This document shows, piece after piece, positions 8,956 through 16,900 of a stretch of DNA of 64,000 bases. How positions within the stretch are numbered: the stretch's first letter is position 1; every line of letters starts with the position of its first letter. Origin of the DNA: an uncultured Desulfuromonadales bacterium (GTDB lineage: Bacteria > Desulfobacterota > Desulfuromonadia > Geobacterales > Pseudopelobacteraceae); contig CAIPTY010000053.1 of NCBI GenBank assembly GCA_903868145.1, positions 1 to 64,000 on the forward strand. Reading direction: 5' to 3'. A program made the position numbers and the translations under genes. Under the pieces are notes generated by a model. The model had not been told where the DNA came from, made no database searches, and worked only from the letters and a program-made list of their open reading frames with translations.

Positions 8956-10007
8956 TTGTCCCCGGCCCTCCTGATAGCAAGCCCGACCGTCACCGTCATG
9001 AGCGGACCGATTTCCTTAAGGTATTCAGGGTCAAATTCCTTCTCATTGAATTTAAGTCTGGCAAACGGATTTATGAGTTCGACTGCCAGTCCGATTCTAT
9101 CACACACTGCATCGACGAGGCCGTATCCCTTGAAAGCTCCGCCACTTGCGTAGATCTTGGAGATCCTGTCCTCTGATGCAGTTGAGTTGTAAAAATCAAG
9201 TGAGCGCCTGATCTCCTGCGTCACCGAATCGTTTACTTTGCACAAAACCTCGATAAGCGCCGTATTTCTCGACTCGAGAGCCAGCAGTTTCATTGATTCA
9301 GCCTCGGAGCCGCTCACGCCCAGTTGTTTCTGTATTTCTTCGGTGTAGAGGTTCCCGCCCATCTGGACATCACGGGTAAAGAGTGTCACTCCGGCTTTCA
9401 CCACATTGATATTCATCACGCTGGCGCCGATATTGATCAGGGCGACCACATCTTCCGTACTCACGTCATAATTCATTTCGAATGCATTCTGCACGGCGAA
9501 TGAATCAATATCCACAACCGTAAGATGCATTCCGGCGCTGTTAAAAACTGCAACATAATCGTTGATGATGTCCTTTTTACTGGCAACCAGCAGGACATTC
9601 ATCTTGGACGGGTCAATACTGTCGGGAGAGAGAATCTGAAAGTCCATATTTACGTCGTTGATATCGAAGGGAATATACTGCTCCGCCTCCCAGCTTATCT
9701 GGTCTTCCAGTTCTTCAGAGGACATTGCCGGCAGGACAATTTTTCTGATAATGACGGAGTTGCCCGAAATGGAACTGGCAACATCCCTGGCTTTGATCCC
9801 GAGGCCGGAAACAACATTTTTCACGGCATTGACAACAGCAGTGCTGTCCATCATGGTGTTGTCAACAATCGCTTCGGGCGGGAGCGGGACAATGCCGACA
9901 TTCAGAAGCTGGAAGGAGCCCTTGAGATCCTTAACCTGAACCAGCTTGACCGAACTCGATCCGATATCTATGCCGATGACTTCTTTTTTCTTGCTAAAAA
10001 GAAACAT
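8952..10007 (-). CDS. pilM: Type IV pilus assembly ATPase-like protein PilM
   Basis: PilM is an actin/FtsA-like cytoplasmic protein that binds the PilN tail and connects the alignment complex with the motor. The 351 residues show the actin-fold phosphate loops: IGIDIGSSSVKLVQVK at the N-terminus, ALINIGASVMNINVV near residue 195, and IYASGGAFKGYGL near 290. ATG at 10007 with AGGAA seven bases upstream. It begins 18 bases after the small XRE gene, so both are probably on the same transcript. Confidence 0.96.
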   Translation of the reverse strand: MFLFSKKKEVIGIDIGSSSVKLVQVKDLKGSFQLLNVGIVPLPPEAIVDNTMMDSTAVVNAVKNVVSGLGIKARDVASSISGNSVIIRKIVLPAMSSEELEDQISWEAEQYIPFDINDVNMDFQILSPDSIDPSKMNVLLVASKKDIINDYVAVFNSAGMHLTVVDIDSFAVQNAFEMNYDVSTEDVVALINIGASVMNINVVKAGVTLFTRDVQMGGNLYTEEIQKQLGVSGSEAESMKLLALESRNTALIEVLCKVNDSVTQEIRRSLDFYNSTASEDRISKIYASGGAFKGYGLVDAVCDRIGLAVELINPFARLKFNEKEFDPEYLKEIGPLMTVTVGLAIRRAGDK

Positions 10008-10025
10008 ATCTCATTCCTGTCGCCA

Positions 10026-10226
10026 TCAATCCTGAAATACTTTTTCTTTCTCTTCCAGTGTGTATCCGAATGCCAGTATGATCTTCCGCATCGTTTCCAT
10101 CCGACAAGGTTCACCACGCTCAACCCGATCGATAGTCAACGACGAGACACCAGCTTTACGGGCAAGCTCTGCCTTGCTCATCAGCTTCTGTTCACGAATA
10201 ATTTTCACTTTATTGGTTGGCTTCAT
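10026..10226 (-). CDS. Small XRE-family DNA-binding protein
   Basis: 66 residues, essentially one helix-turn-helix of the Cro/C1 type: KIIREQKLMSKAELARKAGV, then SSLTIDRVERGEPCRMETMR. Such single-domain proteins are transcriptional regulators; the target is not known, but its place as first gene ahead of pilMNOPQ suggests control of that operon and of itself. No Shine-Dalgarno is obvious before the ATG at 10226. A candidate sigma-70 promoter and a direct repeat of GTGTGTGATA type lie just upstream. Confidence 0.85.
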   Translation of the reverse strand: MKPTNKVKIIREQKLMSKAELARKAGVSSLTIDRVERGEPCRMETMRKIILAFGYTLEEKEKVFQD

Positions 10227-10252
10227 TTATACACACTATCACACACGTTTTA
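10227..10252 (-). promoter_or_regulatory. Possible operator: tandem GTGTG repeats before XRE gene
   Basis: On the minus strand GTGTGTGATA is followed directly by GTGTGTATAA, two ten-base units matching at seven or eight positions, ending at the ATG of the XRE gene. Helical spacing of ten bases and position over the ribosome-binding region fit an autoregulatory site. Inference only. Confidence 0.3.
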
Positions 10253-10265
10253 ACTTCTTGTGCAT

Positions 10266-10293
10266 GTTTTACAACAAATGTACTCAATGTCAA
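10266..10293 (-). promoter_or_regulatory. Candidate sigma-70 promoter for XRE-pilMNOPQ
   Basis: Minus strand: TTGACA (10288-10293), 16-base spacer, TAAAAC (10266-10271). The -35 is a perfect consensus; the -10 is moderate. It sits 40 bases ahead of the XRE start in an AT-rich stretch. Confidence 0.5.
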
Positions 10294-10333
10294 GCATTTT
10301 TTATAAAGTTATATAAAAAATATGCACAAAAGA

Positions 10334-10368
10334 AATGCCGGAATGTCTCCACTCCGGCATTGATGCTC
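10334..10368 (-). terminator. Terminator-like hairpin downstream of pilX-uma2
   Basis: Perfect 9-bp stem AATGCCGGA/TCCGGCATT (10334-10342 and 10353-10361 on the plus strand), loop of ten bases. Read on the minus strand it is followed by TCTTTTG, a weak T tract. It separates the end of the pilX-uma2 transcript from the XRE-pil promoter. Confidence 0.5.
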
Positions 10369-10455
10369 ACTACCTCTCACATTATCGGAGATAGTATTCT
10401 TATAACAATCTGTTTTTACGATAGAATACAGATAATTTAGCCTAAAAAATCATTT

Positions 10456-10587
10456 ACCACAGAGACACGGAGACACAGAGATAACATAAGCAGAGATTTG
10501 TACGAAAAAACAAAGTAACGTGTGTTCACCGACAAGGTTCTGGCTAAAAATCCAAAAACTCTTTGGTATTCTCCGTGTCTCCGTGGT
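10456..10587. repeat. Inverted pair of CCACRGAGACACGGAG repeats
   Basis: ACCACAGAGACACGGAG starts at 10456 (and continues with a further ACACAGAG), while 10571-10587 is its reverse complement with one mismatch in 17. The arms are 90 bases apart. The stretch 10227-10607 otherwise holds only the promoter and hairpin listed here; no gene is visible in it. Elements of the CACAGAGACAC type are scattered in many bacterial genomes; a diverged third copy is at 28815-28842. Confidence 0.7.
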
Positions 10588-10607
10588 TCAACTGCCGTTT
10601 TTTTAAT

Positions 10608-11198
10608 TCATTCCGCGAAGACTTCAGCCAGTTCAATTATCAAACCATCCAACATTTCAACAACGACCCGGTCTGAACTGCCAAAGCGGTCAGGCGGACC
10701 GTACACGCCATTTTTCTGCAACTTGAAAACCATAACTGCCTGCTCTCCAGGCATGACTATCCAGTACTCTTTGACCGCATATTTCTGATAGAGATCAAAT
10801 TTGGTGGTCAAATCGTATGAGCCTGTTGATGGTGAAACAATTTCCACAACAATTTCCGGTGCTCCCTTGCATCCCCGATCATCAAGCTTTGATGGGTCAC
10901 AGACGACAACCAAATCCGGTTGCACGACCGTTTCAATTGCATCATCGCTAAGACCTGACTGTTCAGAAAGTCTCACGTCAAAGGGTGCTGCAAAGACCTT
11001 GCAGGGTTTCCCTTTTAAATATGTTGAAAACTGTCGGGATAGATCCATGGAGATGCGTTGATGTATGCTTCCCGGCGCCGGACTCATATTGTAAGCGACG
11101 CCTTCGACCAGCTCCCAGCGTTCATCATCCGGCCAGGTGAGATAATCTGAGTACGCGAAGCGTTCCTGCCGGTTATGGCGTGGTGGTGACGCGGTCAT
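10608..11198 (-). CDS. Uma2-family (DUF820) putative PD-(D/E)XK nuclease
   Basis: 196 residues of the Uma2/DUF820 family, which has a restriction-endonuclease-like fold and unknown biology. Seen: FAYSDYLTWPDDERWELVEG at the start, VQPDLVVVCD (core Asp), PEIVVEIVSPSTGSYDLTTK (the E...S block) and KEYWIVMPGEQAV. The catalytic D-ExK-type residues look intact. It lies 16 bases after pilX on the same strand, so it may be the tail of the pilus operon or a passenger. A paralogue sits at 20892-21476. Confidence 0.85.
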   Translation of the reverse strand: MTASPPRHNRQERFAYSDYLTWPDDERWELVEGVAYNMSPAPGSIHQRISMDLSRQFSTYLKGKPCKVFAAPFDVRLSEQSGLSDDAIETVVQPDLVVVCDPSKLDDRGCKGAPEIVVEIVSPSTGSYDLTTKFDLYQKYAVKEYWIVMPGEQAVMVFKLQKNGVYGPPDRFGSSDRVVVEMLDGLIIELAEVFAE

Positions 11199-11214
11199 TG
11201 AGAGGACTCACCCT

Positions 11215-11835
11215 TCAATACTCGTACAAAACAGATATGTTTGATTTTTCGGAAGCGTTAGTAGTGCGTTCACCTGAAATTTCTATCCGGTAAACATAAT
11301 GGTTCAGATTTGTCGTTGTTCCTTCACTGCCCTGAGCAACACCACCTCCGATGAGCGGACCTCCCGGAGGTGTCGGAGGGTATTGCACACCGGGAATCGT
11401 ATCGATTATTTTTGAATTGACTACATAATTTCCTGCTACACCTGTTAAACTGAACGTTATATCAGGATTTACCTTGGCATCGAGGCTCGTTGAAGCGGCA
11501 CCACATACAGCGGTCGTCCAGCTACTCGTGGGATTATTAAGTTTTTGCTGGAGGCAGGCATTACCACTTTTAAATAACAAACCGATACCAGCATTGTAGT
11601 CACCAGAAAGGTTAGTCGTATTTTGATCTGTAAACAAACGGGGAATTATGTCCTGAGCAAGCAGGTCCGCCCCACCGTATGCGGCTTCAGTGACATTACG
11701 ATATGCCTTGTTTTTGCCGCTGGCTTTGGAGTTGTTCGCGATGACAAAAAGCACGCTCAATATCATTGCCAGTGTTATGAGTGTCAGCATGAGGGCTGTT
11801 ACAAGGGCAATGCCTTTATCGTTCAATGGTTTCAT
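11215..11835 (-). CDS. pilX: PilX-like minor pilin / pilus assembly protein
   Basis: About 206 residues. The N-terminus is NDKG followed by IALVTALMLTLITLAMILSV, a prepilin-peptidase site and hydrophobic helix without the usual Glu at position +5, as in PilX. The body carries a small Cys pair and Gly/Pro-rich C-terminal region. PilX, with PilV, PilW, FimU and PilY1, primes pilus assembly at the tip. ATG at 11835 has AGAGG six bases upstream; the upstream in-frame ATG at 11859 overlaps the pilW stop and is an alternative. Confidence 0.85.
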   Translation of the reverse strand: MKPLNDKGIALVTALMLTLITLAMILSVLFVIANNSKASGKNKAYRNVTEAAYGGADLLAQDIIPRLFTDQNTTNLSGDYNAGIGLLFKSGNACLQQKLNNPTSSWTTAVCGAASTSLDAKVNPDITFSLTGVAGNYVVNSKIIDTIPGVQYPPTPPGGPLIGGGVAQGSEGTTTNLNHYVYRIEISGERTTNASEKSNISVLYEY

Positions 11836-11855
11836 GGTAAACCTCTGGGGCAGTC

Positions 11856-13031
11856 TCATATCAGGTTTTTGGGTTTTACGACTATCCGGTATAATTTCCA
11901 ACGATAGTTCTGATAGCTTGATCCCGTAGTGTCTATCGAATGAGCGAGAGTGTTTGCTTCGCCTGCAACGCCAACCGGCATGGCGGTATCGGTGTTAACA
12001 TATTTAGTATCCCTGCCGCCGTCCTGGGCAAGAATATATATCTTGATCAGCTTCAGATGCTTGCGAACGTCCAGAGCATTTGACAGGTTCGGTGCCCAGG
12101 GGAGGGTGGTGGACAGGGTGCTCAGGTCGGCGTTCGTATAGGTGTCGGGGGCTGTTCCGGCCGGGTCTGTTGTACTCCAACCAAAGACAACCTGCATGTC
12201 TGCAACGCAGTCCAGTATCGGTATGTCATCCAACGATCCATCACTCTGACTCATGGTTGATTTATACAACACACCCGCGCCAGGCGCGCAGCTTGCGGGA
12301 GTCGTGCTGGTTCGTTTGACATAATAATCGGTGCGGTTGAAAGGGGCCCGCGGGTTTACCGTATCGATGCCGTAATAAAAGTACTGTACCGAATCCGACG
12401 GAGGCCCGAACGGATCGGCATACGCAGCGGCCGACCCTTTATATTTTAGAGAAAAAGAGCTCGGATTTGCAGTGTCATAGATCAGTTTCCTCGTCAATAC
12501 ACCGTTTACATATTTTTGACGGACGGCTATCACATAATCCTTGGTCGTATCAAAATCGTTGCTTCCCCATACTTTTGACGTACTCACACCATTTATATAC
12601 GTCCATTTTTGCGCCGTCTGATTTCGTGCTACGGTTGTTCCCTTGATCGTAAGATAGTCCGTATTGTCCAATACACCGGCGTCTCCGGTGATATTGTTGC
12701 CCGCCACAATCGGTCGCGGCACACCACTGGGGCTGTCATTGTAGGTGGCGGCACGGGTACCCGTGGCTTCAAGATATTGCGGTAATGCCGAACTGTCTGT
12801 ATCGGTAAAGAGTCCAAAACCGGCCTGTTCCAGATCGTGTCGAAACATTTCCAGGCCAATAACCCCTTCAATATTGCTCTCTTCACTTTTTGATATCTTT
12901 TTCGATTGGACCAATATCGTGTTGAAAGCGGTGGTTGTGATAATAATCACGACGATAAAAATCACCGTGACAATCAGCATTTCGATCAGTGAAAATCCGT
13001 CTTCCCGGCCAAGATAGTGTCTTCGCATCAT
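11856..13031 (-). CDS. pilW: PilW-like minor pilin
   Basis: 391 residues with a type III prepilin signal, GREDG then FSLIEMLIVTVIFIVVIII, keeping Glu at +5. The remainder is a long beta-rich domain rich in Thr/Ser/Asp with a Cys pair (SCAPGAG, LDCVADM), ending in a basic YRIVVKPKNLI. PilW-type proteins are large minor pilins of the tip complex. GGAG lies just upstream of the tandem ATGs. Follows pilV by 12 bases. Confidence 0.88.
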   Translation of the reverse strand: MMRRHYLGREDGFSLIEMLIVTVIFIVVIIITTTAFNTILVQSKKISKSEESNIEGVIGLEMFRHDLEQAGFGLFTDTDSSALPQYLEATGTRAATYNDSPSGVPRPIVAGNNITGDAGVLDNTDYLTIKGTTVARNQTAQKWTYINGVSTSKVWGSNDFDTTKDYVIAVRQKYVNGVLTRKLIYDTANPSSFSLKYKGSAAAYADPFGPPSDSVQYFYYGIDTVNPRAPFNRTDYYVKRTSTTPASCAPGAGVLYKSTMSQSDGSLDDIPILDCVADMQVVFGWSTTDPAGTAPDTYTNADLSTLSTTLPWAPNLSNALDVRKHLKLIKIYILAQDGGRDTKYVNTDTAMPVGVAGEANTLAHSIDTTGSSYQNYRWKLYRIVVKPKNLI

Positions 13032-13043
13032 CAGTTCTCCAGC

Positions 13044-13466
13044 TTAATTCGCCGTTTCGATAATTGTTGTTGAAATGGAATGGGTTTTCCTTGCACCCTT
13101 TTCACGCCAGGAAACCGTCACCAGCAATCTTTTTGCGCCGGAAATCTGGTTGGTAGCCAAAGAGTTACCCGTCAAACTTGTCACCGTGTTTGCAACCGAG
13201 TAGTTCACAAACCCCAGACCGGATTTATTGGTTTTTGATACCGTCGATGTAATCACCGAGTTGAAGGCGCTCGCTTTTGCTGTCCCGACCGCGTCATCGG
13301 CAAAGGTTATTGCATCATTTCTGAATTTGTTGCTCCTGTTATACTCGAGGGACACACCGACCGTCTGCAATAACGCCAGCAGGCCTATCGTCATGATAAG
13401 GACCGCCACCATTACCTCAACCAGCGTGAAACCCCTTTGATCAGCGTATATTGCATGTGGAAACAT
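13044..13466 (-). CDS. pilV: PilV-like minor pilin
   Basis: 140 residues, prepilin site YADQRG then FTLVEVMVAVLIMTIGLLAL with Glu +5. The small globular part includes LLVTVSWREKGARKTHSIST, close to the VTVxWxE pattern typical of PilV/GspI-like pseudopilins. GGGAGG seven bases before the ATG at 13466. It overlaps the fimU-like gene by 26 bases. Confidence 0.88.
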   Translation of the reverse strand: MFPHAIYADQRGFTLVEVMVAVLIMTIGLLALLQTVGVSLEYNRSNKFRNDAITFADDAVGTAKASAFNSVITSTVSKTNKSGLGFVNYSVANTVTSLTGNSLATNQISGAKRLLVTVSWREKGARKTHSISTTIIETAN

Positions 13467-13959
13467 TTTCCATCCTCCCGATATTCGTCCGTGCAGTACT
13501 CACCACTATGCAGTTGTCACCACCGCCGTAACTCACAGGCGTGACAACCAGCGTCATGTTGTTAAGCGTAAAGCCTCTGACATCAAAGAGAATTTTGTCA
13601 CTGGTCACATCCAGAACATTAAGTGTGGAACCGCTTTTTTTCTGCAGGGTATAGGGAAAAGCTGTGGTGTTGACGGTTTTGAAGCCTGTTGGCGTAGTTG
13701 CATAGAGCGAGGAGTAATCAAGCGACGTGTACACCTTGTAAACGTATTGACTCGGCCCCAGGTACAGAGCGCCGGGCTGCTTGTTCTGCATGGCAGCCAG
13801 GCGCGCATTCACAATCGTTGAATGCAGTTCTTTCGTCTCTTTCTCCATATTGGTCTTGGTCATGGTCGAATTGTAGTTTGGTATGGCTATCGACAGAATA
13901 ATGCCGATAATCGCAATAACAACGAGCATTTCAACGAGTGAAAATCCGCGGTTTCTCAT
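13441..13959 (-). CDS. fimU: FimU/GspH-like minor pilin
   Basis: 172 residues with MRNRG then FSLVEMLVVIAIIGIILSIA, a very short leader and Glu +5, followed by IPNYNSTMTKTNMEKETKEL, the helix typical of FimT/FimU/GspH. The C-terminal part carries two Cys (DNCIVVS, VSTCNIR). It starts two bases after the pilY1 stop with AGGAA in the end of pilY1. Assignment between FimU and FimT is by context. Confidence 0.85.
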   Translation of the reverse strand: MRNRGFSLVEMLVVIAIIGIILSIAIPNYNSTMTKTNMEKETKELHSTIVNARLAAMQNKQPGALYLGPSQYVYKVYTSLDYSSLYATTPTGFKTVNTTAFPYTLQKKSGSTLNVLDVTSDKILFDVRGFTLNNMTLVVTPVSYGGGDNCIVVSTARTNIGRMENVSTCNIR

Positions 13960-13961
13960 AA

Positions 13962-16900
13962 TCAGCGTTCCTGTATGTGCAGAATACGTTTAGATGGCGT
14001 ATGGTTTGTGTTAGTGAACATGGCCGGTTCTGTTACCGGTGGAACGCCTTGATACTGAACGGTTTCGCGACCCTTGGCCCCTCCGGCAGCACTCTGGGTA
14101 AAGGCCGACGCAGGGTTGATCTGCTGGAAAGCCCCGGTTGAAAGCTGTATCAGTATCTGACCCTTTACGTTTGTCGATCCAACACCGCCGGTGCTGTAGT
14201 TGACCATCCAGACCGATGTGGTTCCACCGTAGGTGCACACATCGGTAGATGGCGTGAACGTTGTGAATGTGACAGCGCCACTACTGCTTGCGACCGGGTT
14301 CGTAATTACCCGTTTTGGATAGTTGCTGCCGGTAGCCCCGGGGAGGTTAATGAACCAGCCATCCTTCCCTGTTGCAAGGGCAGCCACTCCGTTGACTGTT
14401 GTTGTTGTGATGGATGAGGTCTGATCTACCAGTGTAGAACCCGAAACACCCGTGGCAGTCGCGCTGGCAGATATGGAAGAGGTGCAGGGTGTTACCGTTG
14501 TAGAGGTTACGGTTTTGAAGGTGTTCGGTGTGTAGGGATTGTTCGTGTCATAGTAGCATGGATCCTTGATGCCGTATAAAGACTGCACATTCACGGGATC
14601 ATCACCTTTGGTAAAGTACCGCCCCGTACCGAAGAACAGCCAGAGGTTGTGACTCGCCACGTCCTGCAGCTTCGTAATGGCGGTCCGTACCGGGCCGATA
14701 TTATCTATGACCGTTGAGACCTGCCAATCAGCCAAGCCGCCTGTTATATGTGGCTGTGGCTGATTATACGTGAGCAGGCGCAGGATGCCACCCTTGCTCC
14801 ACGAAACCGGCGTACCGGTATCTGCCTTGGTGTAGCCGATATACACGGCATCGTCGCTGTAAAATCCCGGCAAGGCTGAGTTTGTCTTGTCCACATCTAT
14901 GCTGGCGTTTGACAGTGAACCGGCAAAGGCGTTGGAGGGCATGGCAGCAACCTGTGTATGAACCGTCGTAGAGGTCGACGTGCCGGACGCCGTATTGAAA
15001 GCGTGATTCCACGCCAGGTTATTGTAAGTCTTCACCAGATCACCGGTCCGCAGGTCCAGTATAAAGATCGTCAGCGGCTGGTCTGATTTCCCTTCGAATG
15101 AAAGCGTGCTGTTGGTAATCGGACCGGTCGGCCCCGATGCCAGAACCGCATACCACCTGCCGTTTCTGGTCGGACCGTATAACGAATCGTTACTGTCTTT
15201 CATGCGTATGATCGTTGGCGTTACCGTTGAGTAGCCCATCCGCGGGTCGCTGAATTCCCACAACAGATTGGGGCTGGAGGGAGTGGATGAGGTGCAGGTA
15301 CCACTGGAACAAGTGCTGTCAGCAATAGGGTTTGTGACATCAAGCGCGAAATATGATGAGTAGCCAAAGCCTCTGGTCGAATCGTTGGGATCAGTAATGG
15401 GCGTTTTTACATTATTCTGTACCAGGTTCACCGTTGCGGTTTCGTTCGTGAGCCCGGTGGCAGTTGAACAGGTGATTACCAGCGCGCTGATACCGGATAT
15501 TGTAAACGTGCTGTTGTTTCCGGCATTACTGAAGCCGTTAGCCGTGAATTGCATTCCAACTGCCCAGCCATCGGTGAGGAAGCTGCCACTGGTGCGGGTA
15601 AAGGTTTTACCGGCCGATGCTACAGCTATTGAAACCCCTGTGGTTGCAGCCTTCGTCTGACTCGTCGCCCCGCCCAATCCCAGACTCCCTATCAGCACGG
15701 TGCGCCAACTGGTTCCGCTGCCATCGGCAGTCGTGCTGTAATCAAGCTGACTGGAACCGCTCACGTATGTAGTTCTTCGTGCACAGTTATGATACGTGTG
15801 CGAAGAGGAAGGATTACAGGGGTTCGTCATAGTGCTGCCATCACTGTTCTTGATGTTTGTAAAACCGATGCTGGCATCAATCAGCAGCGGGGTAGAATCC
15901 ACAAAATACATATGCTGATAGTTGGGTAGCATCATGTACTGCAGGTACGGCAGGACATTTTTGGGGACAAAGGCCCACAATTCCTTACCAAGATCGGTCG
16001 CCGTCGTGCCGTCGGCATTCTTTATTTCTGCAACGATACCCTGTGTGTTGCCGATAAAGTTCGTACCGGTCTTGAACGCATGCATCATGCCGTCATTGGC
16101 GCCCACAAAAGCGGTGCCGCGCCAGCTGTAATCCTTGGATTTCGCGAATTTATCGTAGGTTGTATCGGAATAGCCAAAGGGCGCCTTCAGGTTGTAGGTG
16201 TTAAGGCGGACAGCCGATACCATCTTGGGAGTCGAGTCGATAACATCACCCAGTTTCCAGGTGTTGGTTGTCGATCCGATCTGGATAGCACGCGGGCGAA
16301 CAGAGTATGATGCGCTGATGTCTGTTCCGCGGGCATAGTTGATTACCTCGGTCGCCGTGGGAACCGCGCTTGATGCCGCTACATCGAGGTACGGCCGGAG
16401 TGTTGACGCATTGGAAGAATCAAAAGATATCAGGCTGCCGGTAACCGCCGTCACCGTCGGGTCGTTGACATAGATCGTACGATCGCTGGCACTGCGCGCC
16501 CAGAGCGTTTTTCCGGCCCGCCAGATATTTTTTACAGCTTCAAGATCAACCGTTGCATCCGGGCTGGCATGATTATCGATGACGCCATCGCCATTCGCGT
16601 CGGAAAACAGGTTCACCTTGGTATAGGTACCGTCAAACGTGAATTCCACAGCCTTATCTTCTGTCAGTTTGAGTTTCAGATCTTCAACCGTGTCTTCCCG
16701 CATTGTTATGTTGTTGAGGGTTGGATCCAGATAATACCAGAACGACTGGACCTCGCCGAGCCATGAGGCCTTGATGTTACCGTCAAACTGTTTTTCCGGA
16801 TAAAAGATTGCCTGCACAAGGGTCGCACCGGCGTTGTCGTTGTTCCCCAGAATCGATGCTGCGGTACTTGAAGAGGTTCTGGCCAGTATGTCATTTATGG

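Noticed and set aside
10456-10587. CRISPR-like repeat
   Set aside because: Only two copies in inverted orientation, no regular spacer array and no cas genes.
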